NCBI RefSeq assembly: GCF_014656055.1
Contig: NZ_BNBR01000003.1
Location: 804,482-868,481, forward strand
DNA length: 64,000 bases
Direction of reading: 5' to 3'
Source: Streptomyces griseosporeus
GTDB lineage: Bacteria > Actinomycetota > Actinomycetes > Streptomycetales > Streptomycetaceae
Under the pieces are notes generated by a model. That model did no database searches. It saw nothing but the letters and a program-made list of their open reading frames with translations, and was not told the origin of the DNA. Shown here in pieces: positions 42,503 to 52,127 of the stretch. Each line of letters opens with the position of its first letter. Within the stretch, counting starts at the first letter, position 1. Made by a program: the position numbers and the translations under genes.

Positions 42503-44215
42503 GTGGACCGCGCACCAGCCCTGCCCCCGTCCCGACGCAGACACCTGTGGGCGGGCACCCTCGTGGCAGCCCTCGCCCTCTCCCTCACCGGCGTCGGCGC
42601 CGGCCAGGCCTCGGCGGCGGACGTCAACAACGTGAAGAACGCGGGCTTCGAGTCGGGCCTCACCGGCTGGACCTGCTCGGCGAACAGCGGTACGACCGTC
42701 TCCTCCCCCGTGCACGGCGGTACGGCGGCCCTGAAGGCGACGCCGGGCGGCCAGGACAACGCCAAGTGCACGCAGACGGTGGCCGTGAAGCCCAGCTCGA
42801 CGTACACGCTGAGCGCGTGGGTGCAGGGCGGCTACGCCTACCTGGGCGTCACGGGCACGGGCACGACGGACGTCTCGACCTGGACGCCCGACTCGGCGAC
42901 ATGGAAGCAGCTCTCGACCACCTTCACCACGGGCTCCTCGACGACGTCGGTGACGCTGTACACCCACGGCTGGTACGGCCAGGCGGCCTACTACGCCGAC
43001 GACCTCTCGGTCTACGGCCCCGACGGCGGCGGAGGCGGCGACCCGGCCCCCACGGTGCCGGGAGCGCCGGCCGGCCTGACGGTCTCGGGCACGACGTCGT
43101 CCTCGGTGTCCCTCTCCTGGAACGGGGTGACGGGCGCGGCGTCCTACAACGTCTACCGCGACGGTACGAAGGTGACCTCCGTGACCGGCACGTCGGCGAC
43201 GGTGAGCGGCCTCGCGGCGTCGACGTCGTACAGCTTCCAGGTGACGGCGGTGAACGCGGCGGGCGAGTCGCCGAAGTCGGCGGCGGTGACGGCGACAACC
43301 ACATCCTCCGGCGGGGGCGGCGGCACCGGCCTGCCGAAGCACGCGGTGACGGGCTACTGGCAGAACTTCAACAACGGGGCGACGGTGCAGCGGCTGTCGG
43401 ACGTGCAGGCGGCGTACGACATCATCGCGGTGGCGTTCGCCGACGCGACGACGACGCCCGGCGCGGTGAGCTTCACGCTGGACTCGGCGGGCCTGGGCGG
43501 CTACACGGTCGACCAGTTCAAGGCGGACATCCGGGCGAAGCAGGCCGCTGGGAAGAAGGTCGTCATCTCGGTGGGCGGTGAGCGCGGCACGGTCGCGGTG
43601 AACGACGCCACGTCCGCGACGAACTTCGCGAACTCCGTCTACTCCCTGATGCAGACGTACGGCTTCGACGGCGTCGACATCGACCTGGAGAACGGCCTCA
43701 ACGCCACGTACATGACACAGGCGCTGCGGGCGCTGTCCGCGAAGGCAGGGCCGTCGCTGATCCTGACGATGGCTCCCCAGACGATCGACATGCAGTCCAC
43801 GTCCAACGCCTACTTCCGGACGGCGCTGAACGTGAAGGACATCCTCACGGTCGTCAACATGCAGTACTACAACAGCGGTTCCATGCTGGGCTGCGACGGC
43901 AAGGTCTACAGCCAGGGCTCGGTGGACTTCCTCACGGCCCTCGCCTGCATCCAGCTGGAGGGCGGCCTCGCCCCGTCCCAGGTGGGCCTGGGCCTGCCCG
44001 CTTCGACCCGGGCGGCGGGCAGCGGCTACGTGTCCCCGACCGTGGTCAACAACGCCCTGGACTGCCTGACCAAGGCCACCAACTGCGGCACGTTCAAGCC
44101 GTCGAGGACGTACCCGGACCTGCGGGGCGCGATGACATGGTCGACGAACTGGGACGCGGCGGCGGGGAACGCGTGGTCGGGGGCTGTGGGGGTGCATGTG
44201 CATGGGCTGCCGTAG
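42503..44215 (+). CDS. Secreted GH18 chitinase with CBM and FN3 domain
   Basis: 570 residues. Cleaves chitin outside the cell. Signal peptide to about 38 (GQASA), a carbohydrate-binding module (about 42-172: NAGFESGLTGWTCSANSG), one fibronectin type III domain (about 182-267) and a GH18 barrel (about 276-570). The catalytic DGVDIDLEN motif holds Asp389, Asp392, Asp394 and Glu396 (D-x-x-D-x-D-x-E). Start at GTG 42503, with GGAGG 5 bases upstream; the long upstream frame is promoter sequence. Controlled by the two dre boxes. Confidence 0.95.
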   Translation: MDRAPALPPSRRRHLWAGTLVAALALSLTGVGAGQASAADVNNVKNAGFESGLTGWTCSANSGTTVSSPVHGGTAALKATPGGQDNAKCTQTVAVKPSSTYTLSAWVQGGYAYLGVTGTGTTDVSTWTPDSATWKQLSTTFTTGSSTTSVTLYTHGWYGQAAYYADDLSVYGPDGGGGGDPAPTVPGAPAGLTVSGTTSSSVSLSWNGVTGAASYNVYRDGTKVTSVTGTSATVSGLAASTSYSFQVTAVNAAGESPKSAAVTATTTSSGGGGGTGLPKHAVTGYWQNFNNGATVQRLSDVQAAYDIIAVAFADATTTPGAVSFTLDSAGLGGYTVDQFKADIRAKQAAGKKVVISVGGERGTVAVNDATSATNFANSVYSLMQTYGFDGVDIDLENGLNATYMTQALRALSAKAGPSLILTMAPQTIDMQSTSNAYFRTALNVKDILTVVNMQYYNSGSMLGCDGKVYSQGSVDFLTALACIQLEGGLAPSQVGLGLPASTRAAGSGYVSPTVVNNALDCLTKATNCGTFKPSRTYPDLRGAMTWSTNWDAAAGNAWSGAVGVHVHGLP

Positions 44216-44303
44216 GGCGGGCCGGTACCGGGCGGCGTGACCGGGGCCCCTTGGGGGGCACCCACGGCACCGAGGACCACGGCAAGTGAAGGTGGTCGGC
44301 AGG

Positions 44304-44333
44304 GCCCGTCAGGTCGTGGAGGACCTGACGGGC
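44304..44333 (+). terminator. Terminator after the chitinase gene
   Basis: Perfect 12-bp stem, arms 44304-44315 and 44322-44333, loop GTGGAG. It lies 88 bases past the stop. Confidence 0.85.
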
Positions 44334-44463
44334 ATCCGCCTGTAACAGGCATGTACCAGCGGGCTTTCGGCGGGAACGGCGTCGGCGCCGCGCGGCTCTC
44401 ATCCGTTGCCGGCCGAGCAGGGCCGCGCGAGCGGACCGGACCGAGTCCTACGGAGGATCCCCC

Positions 44464-45105
44464 ATGCGCACCCAGAAGCTGAGTCTCATCGCCCTCACCG
44501 CCGCGGCCGCGCTGTCGTTGGCGGCATGCCAGGGCAGCGACGACGACTCGGCGGCTCCGGCTGCCTCTTCGTCGGGCTCGACGCAGACGACGCCGTCCGA
44601 GGGCGGCGGTGGCTCGGGCGACGGCAAGACGTCGGCGGCGCCCTCGGAGGGGGCGGGCGGGGGCAGTGGCGGTACGGGGGCCGGGTCGGGCTCGGGGTCG
44701 GGGTCCGGCTCCGGCGGGCGCTGTCGGACCGCCGATCTCGACTTCACCGCCACCCACGGCATGGGCGAGGGCATCCTGACCGTGCACCTGAAGAACACCG
44801 GCTCGGCCACCTGCACCCTCAAGGGCTTCCCCGGCGTGGACCTCAAGGGCAAGGACGGCACGGTCAGCGCGACCCGCAGCGACGTCGCGCCGGTCGCGGT
44901 CGAGGTGAAGCCGGGTGAGGAGACCCGCTTCACCCTCCGCTACCCCCCGAACACCTCCGGCGGCAGCGGCACGACGTTCACCACGCTCGTCGTGACCCCG
45001 CCGAACGAGACCCACTCCCACACCCTCCCCACCGACATCAGCGTCCCCGTCACGGAGGGCTCCGGCCAGCCGGTCACGGTGGACCCGGTGGGCACCGGCA
45101 AGTGA
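44464..45105 (+). CDS. DUF4232 lipoprotein
   Basis: 213 residues. Type II signal peptide with lipobox LAAC (lipidated Cys22), a Ser/Gly/Thr spacer about 65 residues long, then the DUF4232 beta-sandwich (about 87-213, with a Cys pair RCRTADLDF / ATCTLKGFPG that probably forms a disulfide). Extracytoplasmic; function unknown. The ATG follows GGAGGATCCCCC. Its stop overlaps the GTG start of the serine hydrolase gene. Confidence 0.9.
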   Translation: MRTQKLSLIALTAAAALSLAACQGSDDDSAAPAASSSGSTQTTPSEGGGGSGDGKTSAAPSEGAGGGSGGTGAGSGSGSGSGSGGRCRTADLDFTATHGMGEGILTVHLKNTGSATCTLKGFPGVDLKGKDGTVSATRSDVAPVAVEVKPGEETRFTLRYPPNTSGGSGTTFTTLVVTPPNETHSHTLPTDISVPVTEGSGQPVTVDPVGTGK

Positions 45106-45965
45106 CCGGTGTGCGCCTGCCGAAGCGGCCGGTCCCGACCTGCGTCCTCACCGGCACGGCGCCCCCGGCCGTCTCGGACGGCCACGCGACGGACCGCTTC
45201 GTCGAGATCGGCTCCTTCACGAAGGTCCTCACCGGTACGGCGCTTACGCGTCTCGCACACGCGGGGACGCTGACGCTCGACGACCCGCTCGACTGCTGGC
45301 TCCCCGTCCCACCCGGCACCGGCATCACCCTCCGCCACCTGGCCGAGCACACCTCGGGCCTGCCCCGCCTCCCACCCGGCACGGGCCCCGCCCGCGACCC
45401 GTACGCCGCCTTCGACGCGCGGGCGCTGCGCGAGCTGCTGCCCCGGCTCGACAGCATCGCCGTACGGCCGTCGGGGGCGTCGGAGGAGTACTCCAACCTC
45501 GGGTACGCCGTGCTGGGCGCGGCGTTGGTGGAGGCGGCCGGGGCGTCGTACGAGGAGCTGCTGTCGGAGTACGTCCTCGACCCGCTGGGCGTACGGGAGG
45601 TGACCGCCACCCCGGACCCCTCCCGCCGCCTCCTTGCCCCCGGCCGCTTCGGCCGACCCCGCACGCCCTGGACGATGACCGGCGCGATCCTTCCGGCGGG
45701 CGGCCTGTGGGCGACGCCGCGTGCGGTGGCCGACCTCCTGACCCGCCTCGTCCTCGAACGCCGCCTCGGCCCACCGGCCCCCTCCTGGCAGACGTCCGGC
45801 CCCCTCCACTGGCACAACGGCGCCACACGCCACGCGTCCGTCTTCGCGGGCGCCACGGAGGACGGGCGGTGGGTGGTGGTCCACCGCCTCAACGGCACGC
45901 CTGAGGGGACGGATGAGTTGGGGGTGGAGGTGTTGCGGCGGGGCCGTCCGCACCACACCTCATGA
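45102..45965 (+). CDS. Serine hydrolase, beta-lactamase/DD-peptidase fold
   Basis: 287 residues. The acylation motif SFTK (Ser38, Lys41), the YSN-like EEYSNLGYAVLG loop at about 127-138, and the HNG stretch near 250 (replacing KTG) mark the class C/esterase branch. It lacks a signal peptide and is short at the N-terminus compared with secreted class C members, so it is probably a cytosolic esterase or peptidase. GTG 45102 overlaps the DUF4232 stop, hence coupled. Confidence 0.85.
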   Translation: MTGVRLPKRPVPTCVLTGTAPPAVSDGHATDRFVEIGSFTKVLTGTALTRLAHAGTLTLDDPLDCWLPVPPGTGITLRHLAEHTSGLPRLPPGTGPARDPYAAFDARALRELLPRLDSIAVRPSGASEEYSNLGYAVLGAALVEAAGASYEELLSEYVLDPLGVREVTATPDPSRRLLAPGRFGRPRTPWTMTGAILPAGGLWATPRAVADLLTRLVLERRLGPPAPSWQTSGPLHWHNGATRHASVFAGATEDGRWVVVHRLNGTPEGTDELGVEVLRRGRPHHTS

Positions 45966-46027
45966 ATCCGGCCACAGCACAACAACCCCGATTGCAACAG
46001 ACAATGTGCTGATGTGATGATCCCGGC

Positions 46028-46669
46028 ATGGTGAATCACGGGGGAGACACCGGCTCGTCGTCCGACCTGCCCAGGTCTCGACTCGCGGAATACGCGGCCC
46101 TGACGGGTACGCCGATGCGGGAGTCCGAGCGAACGTCACCGGAGGCCGAGGCCTCGTCGGCAAACGCCACGGAACCGAGCGCATCGGCGACCCCGGCTTC
46201 TCCGCCATCCGCTGCCGCTGGTCGTTCACCAGCCACGATGGCTGATACCCCACCCTCTCCCCCCGCCCCCGTCACTGGGGAGGATGCCGCTCGGATCGCT
46301 CGAGCGCGTCGCGATTTCGCCGTCCTTCTCGGTGAGTTCCGCCGTACGGCGGTGGTCGTGCCGACGGACGAGGACGACGCGCCGCTGACCGCCGACTTCG
46401 GTGGCGTGCACTGGATCTACGCCTTCTCGGACGAGGCCGCGCTGGCGCGGTTTGCTGTCGCGAGGGGTCAAGGCGGTCGGGAGTGGCCCTACCGGCGGGT
46501 GTTGGGGGCCAGGTTGCTGGATGTGGCGGTGCCCGCGGCCGGGGTGCCGTGCGGGGTGGCGCTGGACGTGGCCGATGAGGGCGAGGGCGTGCTGTTCCCG
46601 CCGGTCGCCGGGGTGGTGCCGGATGCCGTGGCCGTCGTCGGGGACGCGAACGGGGAGGAAGTGCGATGA
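46028..46669 (+). CDS. SseB-like protein, first gene of the toxin operon
   Basis: 213 residues. The C-terminal half (about 95-213) matches the SseB N-terminal-type fold (RRTAVVVPTDEDDAPLTADFGGVHWIYAFSDEAALARFA). The first 90 residues are Ser/Thr/Pro/Ala low complexity. In Streptomyces such genes often precede an ESX-like protein and a large toxin, as here. The start is uncertain: no ribosome-binding site at ATG 46028, and ATG 46238 is an alternative. Overlaps the next gene by ATGA. Confidence 0.75.
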   Translation: MVNHGGDTGSSSDLPRSRLAEYAALTGTPMRESERTSPEAEASSANATEPSASATPASPPSAAAGRSPATMADTPPSPPAPVTGEDAARIARARRDFAVLLGEFRRTAVVVPTDEDDAPLTADFGGVHWIYAFSDEAALARFAVARGQGGREWPYRRVLGARLLDVAVPAAGVPCGVALDVADEGEGVLFPPVAGVVPDAVAVVGDANGEEVR

Positions 46670-47352
46670 CGGACAAGGCTCTGGGCCGGGTCGGCGGCGG
46701 CCCGGACATCCAGGCGGTCGGGCTGGACGAGATCGCCAAGGGGATCACGCTGGTCCTGGACGAGCTGAAGGAGATCGGCGCGTTCGGCACGGCCGGTGCC
46801 GGCCGCGGCTTCTCCGAACTGACCCTGACGGGCCTGGAGCTGGGCCACGAGGGTGTGATGTCGGCGTTCACGTCGTTCTGCGAGCGCTGGGAGTGGGGGG
46901 TGCGCGCGCTGGTCGTGGAAGGCAACAACTTCGCCGACGGCGTGGGCCTGTCGGCCGGCACTTTCTTCCAGCTGGACCAGTACGTCGAGGGGTCACTCAA
47001 GGTGGGGGCGAACTCCCTGATCGGAAACCCCCATGCCACGGAGGACGAGATCACCGGCAAGAGCTGGTCCCAGCTCGCCCAGGACGCTTCCGACGCCTAC
47101 ACCCACCCCGATTACAGCCGGGAGTCCTTCCGGGAGGCGTGGGCCAACAGCAAGCAGGGCTGGAACGACGCCGCGCGGGACCTGATGACCTCCGGCCCGT
47201 TCACTCCGACCGTGCCGGTGAGTCCGCAGCAGCTGATGGGGCTCAACGACAGCCAGTACGAACAGTTCCTCGACACCACGTTCGGGCCCTCGGCCGAGGA
47301 GCGCGCGGCCTCCGCGCAGCAGCAGGCCGAGCAGGGCGGGGAGACCGGCTGA
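46666..47352 (+). CDS. ESX-like (WXG-type) helical protein
   Basis: 228 residues, no signal peptide. Long helices in the first 120 residues (IAKGITLVLDELKEIGAFGTAGAGRGFSEL) and a W-rich middle (ERWEWGVRALVVE, TGKSWSQLAQ). The tail ends in Gln/Glu-rich EERAASAQQQAEQGGETG. Sits between the SseB-like gene and the RHS toxin, overlapping both (ATGA and TGATG), so co-translated with the toxin. Likely its type VII secretion partner or chaperone; family not certain. Confidence 0.7.
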   Translation: MTDKALGRVGGGPDIQAVGLDEIAKGITLVLDELKEIGAFGTAGAGRGFSELTLTGLELGHEGVMSAFTSFCERWEWGVRALVVEGNNFADGVGLSAGTFFQLDQYVEGSLKVGANSLIGNPHATEDEITGKSWSQLAQDASDAYTHPDYSRESFREAWANSKQGWNDAARDLMTSGPFTPTVPVSPQQLMGLNDSQYEQFLDTTFGPSAEERAASAQQQAEQGGETG

Positions 47353-50300
47353 TGGGGATCAACGGCTTCCTCGACGGCCTCGGCGACAAGTGGGATGCCG
47401 GGAAGAAGCTGGTCGGTGAGGGCATCGACAAGGGCAGCGACGTTCTCGGCCAGGGCCTGGATCACGTCGGTGCCGAAGGCCTCGCGGACTCGGTGGAGGA
47501 CCTGGGTGACGAATGGGCCTCCGACCTCGGCGCGACGCCGGGCGAACAGCAACTGGAGGAAACGGACCAGGCAAACGAGCTGATCCACGGTGACGCGGGA
47601 GCGATCCGCTCCAGTGCCAGGCATCTGCGGGACTTCCACAAGGCGTTCGACAGCGTCGGGCAGGGGATGCGGAAGCTGGACTCCTCGCACTGGAGGGGTG
47701 AGGCGGGCGAGGCGTTCCGCAAGAAGTTCACGATGCACCCGGCGAAGTGGCTGCACGCGGCGGACGCGTGTGAGGCGGCCGCGAAGGCGCTGGAGGCGTA
47801 CGCCGACACGGTGACCTGGGCGCAGGGCAAGGCCAGAGAGGCCGCCGAGCTGTACAGGAAGGGCAAGCAGGCCTCCGACGAGGCCGGCGAGGCGTACTTC
47901 AGACAGGTCCTGACGTACAACGCGGCGATCCGGGAGGGCAGGGACCCCGGGCCCGAGCCCAAGGAGAACAAGGAGGCGGGCGGCGCCGACATGGCACGCG
48001 CCCGGTCCCTGCTGGATGAGGCACGGCGCCAGCGTGACGAGGCCGGTCGAACCGCCGCGACCGCGATCCGCGCGGCCCTGGCGCATGCCCCGGCCGCGCC
48101 CTCCGCTGTGGACCGGCTCAAGACGGACGTCTTCGACGGCGTGCTGTCGACCAGCATCGAATTCACCCACGTCGCCGGCGGCGTCGTCAAAGGCACCGCC
48201 GGCCTGGTGAACTTCGTCCGGAGTGTCTCCGTCATCGACCCCTACAACGTGACGCACCCCGCGCAGTACCTCCAGAACCTCAGCATGACGCTGTCCGGTC
48301 TGACCTCGGCCGCCGCGCACCCCGACCGCGTCCTGAAGCAGACCTGGGAGGACTTCACGAAGGATCCGTCCGAGGGTACGGGCCGCTTGATTCCCGAGCT
48401 TCTGGGCACGGACGGGGTCGGGGCCGTGCGCACGGGGGTGCGGGCCGCGCTCAGGGCCGGCGCCAAGGAGGCCGCCGAGTCGGCGGCGCAGAGAGCCGCT
48501 CGAGAAGCCGCCGAACAAGGTGCCAAGGAAACCGCGGAGTCCGCGGCCGGGAAGACCGCTCGGGAAAGGGCCGAGGCGGATCCTCCCGCGACGTCCCGAC
48601 CCCAAGACTCCCAGGTCACCACGGGCTCTGACCCCATCGATATGGCCACGGGCAAGATGTTCCTGCCGCAGACGGACATCGAACTGCCCGGCGCGCTGCC
48701 GTTGGTCGTCACCCGCCGGGTCGAGTCCGGCTACCACCTGGGCCGCTGGTTCGGCCCGTCCTGGTCCTCCACCCTCGACCAGCGCCTGGAGATCGACGCG
48801 GAGGGTGTCGTCTTCGTCACCGAGGACGGCATGCTCCTCGCCTACCCCCACCCGGCACCCGGTGTGCCCACCCTCCCCACCCACGGCCCGCGCTGGCCAC
48901 TGGACCGTGCGGACGGCGGCTACACCGTCACCGACCCGCAGACCCGGCGGGTGTGGCACTTCGCCGACCGCGGCGACGACCTGGCCGTCCTGGAACAGAT
49001 CGACGACCGCAACGGCAACTGGATCACCTTCGAGTACGACGCCGACGGCACCCCGCTGGCCATCGCCTCCAGCGGCGGCCACCACATCGGTGTCACCACC
49101 CAGGACGGCCGCGTCACGGCGTTCCACCTCTCCGCGACCGGCCAGGAACTGAAGCGCTACGGCTACACGGACGGCAACCTCACCGAAGTCGTCAACTCCT
49201 CCGGCCGCCCCTTGCGTTTCACCTATGACTCCGCGGGCCGCGTCACCTCCTGGACCGACACCAACGACCGCGGCTACGTCTACGAGTACGACGACCAGGA
49301 CCGCTGCATCGCCGAGGGCGGCACCGCCGGGCACATGAGCCTGCGGCTCACGTACGACGAGGTCGACCCGGAAACCGGTCTGAAGGTCACCACGACGACG
49401 ACCGGCGAAGGCCACACCCGGCGCTTCCTCGTGAACGACGCACGGCAGGTGGTCGCCGAGATCGATCCACTGGGCGCGGTCACCCGCCACCGGCGCGACC
49501 GCTACAACCGCCTGCTGTCGCACACCGATCCCCTGGGCCGCACCACCTCGTTCCGTTACGACGAGGCAGGCAACCTGCTCTCGGTCGTGCGGCCCGACGG
49601 ACGTGAGGCGAAGGCCGAGTACAACGACCTCGGCCTGCCGCTGAGGGTGGTGACCGCCGACGGCAACGTCTGGCGCCAGACGTACGACGAGCGCGGCAAC
49701 CGCACGTCCGTGACGGACCCGGCCGGTCTGACCACCCACTTCTCGTACGACGAGGCCGGCCATCTCACCTCGGTGACCGATCCCTCGGGCAACACGACGA
49801 CGGTCGTCTGCAACAGGTCCGGCCTGCCCGTCCGCATCACCGACCCGCTGGGGGCGGTGACCACGTACGAGCGGGACGCGTTCGGCCGTCCGGTCGCCAT
49901 CACGGACCCGACGGGGGCGGTGAGCCGCCTCGAATGGACGACGGAAGGCCAACTGTCCCGCCGTACGGCAGCGGACGGAACGACCGAGTCGTGGACGTAC
50001 GACGGTGAGGGCAACTGCACCAGTCACACCGATCCGCTCGGCGGTGTCTCGCACTTCGAGTACACCCACTTCGACCTGCTCACGGCCCGCACGGGCCCGG
50101 ACGGCGTCCGCTACGAGTTCGAGCACGACAGCGAGCTGCGCCTGACGAAGGTGATCAACCCGCAGGGGCTGACCTGGCGCTACAAGTACGACTCCGCCGG
50201 GCGCCTCATCGAGGAGACGGACTTCGACGACCGCACCCTGACTTACGAGTACGACGCGGCGAGCCGTCTCGTCTCCCGCACGAACGCCCTCGGCCAGACC

Positions 50301-52127
50301 GTCACGTTCGAACACAACGCACTGGGCCAGGTCCTGCGCAAGGATGCGTCCGGCCAGGTCACCACGTACGCCTACGACCTCACCGACCAGCTCGCCCAGG
50401 CCACCGGCCCGGACGGCACGACGCTGACCATCCTGCGGGACCGGTACGGGCGGGTGCGGTCGGAATCGGTCGACGGCCGGGAGCTGACCTACACCTACGA
50501 CTCGCTCGGCCGCCGCACGGGCCGTACGACACCGACGGGCGCCACGACGACGTGGTCGTACGACGCGGCCGGCCGCCGGACGGGCATGACGGCCTCCGGC
50601 CGTGCCATCGGCTTCTCGTATGACTCGGCGGGACGCGAACTCACCCGTCGTCTCGGCGACATGGTCGCCCTGGAGCACACCTTTGACGCCGCCGGACGTC
50701 TGACGACCCAGTCGGTCAAGAGCGGAACGGGCCACATGCTCCAGCACCGGTCCTACACCTACCGCGCCGACGGCAACCTCGTCGGCGTCGACGACCGGCT
50801 TTCCGGCGCCCGCCGCTTCGATCTGGACGCGGCGGGTCGGGTGACGGCGGTGCACGCGGCGAACTGGACGGAGCGCTACGCCTACGACGAGGCCGGGAAC
50901 CAGACCATGGCGGCCTGGCCGTCGGATCACCCCGGCGCGGAGGCGACAGGCGACCGCGAGTACGTCGGCACACGCATCACCCGAGCGGGCAGGGTCCGCT
51001 ACGAACACGACGCGCTGGGCCGGATCACCCTCCGCCAGAAGACCCGCCTCTCCCGCAAGCCGGACACCTGGCGCTACGAGTGGGACGCCGAGGACCGCCT
51101 GACGTCCGTGGTGACCCCGGACGGCACCCGCTGGCGCTACACGTACGACCCCCTGGGCCGCCGCACGGCGAAACTGCGCCTCGCGGAGGACGGCGAGACG
51201 GTCGTCGAGCGGGTGGACTTCACGTGGGACGGCACGACCCTGTGCGAACAGACGACGACGTCCCCGGACCTCCCCCACTCGGTCACCCTCACCTGGGACC
51301 ACCAGGGCCTGCGCCCGCTGTCCCAGACGGAACGCATCCTCTCCCCCGAGGCCTCACAGCAGGAGATCGACTCCCGCTTCTTCGCCATCGTCACGGACCT
51401 GGTCGGCACGCCCAGCGAACTGGTCGACGAGCAGGGCGAGATAGCTTGGCGCACCCGCAGCACGTTGTGGGGGACTACGGCTTGGGCGGCCGACAGTACG
51501 ACGTACACGCCACTGCGGTTTCCGGGGCAGTACTTCGACCCGGAGACGGGGCTGCATTACAACTACTTCCGGCACTATGACCCGGAGACTGCGCGGTACC
51601 TCACGCCGGACCCACTGGGGCTCGTCCCAGCGCCCAACCCGGCCTCGTACGTGGCCAACCCTATGGCTTGGGTCGACCCTTACGGCTTGTCGCCCTGCCC
51701 ACCCGAGCAGGACCGGCGGGCGCAGACCAGCCACGGAGTTGGAGAAGGGAACGAGTGGGCGAAGAGCGTCTCTCAAAAAGGCAGAACGGATAACTCGAAG
51801 GTAATCTCGGGGCACGGCTACTACGAGTTCGGAGCCGGTGATATGACCGTGCCTCGCGGCACCTGGCTGAAGTTCTACGTTGCGGATGGCGAACGCTTGA
51901 ATGACGCATTCGCGCATCAAATCGAAACCGGCGCAAATCACCCGCCGCTCGAAACGTATGTACCTGGGAAGTCCCTTCCGAACTACACGGTTGACGTACC
52001 GAAGAACCTAAGCATCAGTAGCAGATCCATCACCGTCAACGCTCCGACGCGCCTCAGCGATATAATCACCGAGGACATGGGGGCAGTACACGTTCTGATC
52101 TGCCGTGAGCACATTAAGCCTTGGTGA
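47352..52127 (+). CDS. WXG/RHS polymorphic toxin with variable C-terminal domain
   Basis: 1591 residues, no signal peptide. Residues 1-260: a type VII-type helical module (SSHWRGEAGEAFRKKF; Trp114-Arg-Gly116 forms W-x-G). About 270-420: hydrophobic then Ala/Glu-rich linker. A DUF6531-like junction from about 427 (DPIDMATGKMFLPQTDIELPG) leads to RHS/YD repeats (about 500-1385) that build a cocoon. The core ends at LRFPGQYFDPETGLHYNYFR (1388) and DPYGL (1442). The C-terminal about 145 residues are less GC-rich and carry ISGHGYYEFGAGDMTVPRGT (His1488), resembling the Stv-type putative adhesin/peptidase domain. A small gene follows at 5 bases. Confidence 0.9.
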   Translation: MGINGFLDGLGDKWDAGKKLVGEGIDKGSDVLGQGLDHVGAEGLADSVEDLGDEWASDLGATPGEQQLEETDQANELIHGDAGAIRSSARHLRDFHKAFDSVGQGMRKLDSSHWRGEAGEAFRKKFTMHPAKWLHAADACEAAAKALEAYADTVTWAQGKAREAAELYRKGKQASDEAGEAYFRQVLTYNAAIREGRDPGPEPKENKEAGGADMARARSLLDEARRQRDEAGRTAATAIRAALAHAPAAPSAVDRLKTDVFDGVLSTSIEFTHVAGGVVKGTAGLVNFVRSVSVIDPYNVTHPAQYLQNLSMTLSGLTSAAAHPDRVLKQTWEDFTKDPSEGTGRLIPELLGTDGVGAVRTGVRAALRAGAKEAAESAAQRAAREAAEQGAKETAESAAGKTARERAEADPPATSRPQDSQVTTGSDPIDMATGKMFLPQTDIELPGALPLVVTRRVESGYHLGRWFGPSWSSTLDQRLEIDAEGVVFVTEDGMLLAYPHPAPGVPTLPTHGPRWPLDRADGGYTVTDPQTRRVWHFADRGDDLAVLEQIDDRNGNWITFEYDADGTPLAIASSGGHHIGVTTQDGRVTAFHLSATGQELKRYGYTDGNLTEVVNSSGRPLRFTYDSAGRVTSWTDTNDRGYVYEYDDQDRCIAEGGTAGHMSLRLTYDEVDPETGLKVTTTTTGEGHTRRFLVNDARQVVAEIDPLGAVTRHRRDRYNRLLSHTDPLGRTTSFRYDEAGNLLSVVRPDGREAKAEYNDLGLPLRVVTADGNVWRQTYDERGNRTSVTDPAGLTTHFSYDEAGHLTSVTDPSGNTTTVVCNRSGLPVRITDPLGAVTTYERDAFGRPVAITDPTGAVSRLEWTTEGQLSRRTAADGTTESWTYDGEGNCTSHTDPLGGVSHFEYTHFDLLTARTGPDGVRYEFEHDSELRLTKVINPQGLTWRYKYDSAGRLIEETDFDDRTLTYEYDAASRLVSRTNALGQTVTFEHNALGQVLRKDASGQVTTYAYDLTDQLAQATGPDGTTLTILRDRYGRVRSESVDGRELTYTYDSLGRRTGRTTPTGATTTWSYDAAGRRTGMTASGRAIGFSYDSAGRELTRRLGDMVALEHTFDAAGRLTTQSVKSGTGHMLQHRSYTYRADGNLVGVDDRLSGARRFDLDAAGRVTAVHAANWTERYAYDEAGNQTMAAWPSDHPGAEATGDREYVGTRITRAGRVRYEHDALGRITLRQKTRLSRKPDTWRYEWDAEDRLTSVVTPDGTRWRYTYDPLGRRTAKLRLAEDGETVVERVDFTWDGTTLCEQTTTSPDLPHSVTLTWDHQGLRPLSQTERILSPEASQQEIDSRFFAIVTDLVGTPSELVDEQGEIAWRTRSTLWGTTAWAADSTTYTPLRFPGQYFDPETGLHYNYFRHYDPETARYLTPDPLGLVPAPNPASYVANPMAWVDPYGLSPCPPEQDRRAQTSHGVGEGNEWAKSVSQKGRTDNSKVISGHGYYEFGAGDMTVPRGTWLKFYVADGERLNDAFAHQIETGANHPPLETYVPGKSLPNYTVDVPKNLSISSRSITVNAPTRLSDIITEDMGAVHVLICREHIKPW

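Noticed and set aside
47112..51302. Minus-strand ORF of 1396 codons
   Set aside because: Complement of the RHS toxin; Val/Arg/Gly-biased shadow without a known domain.
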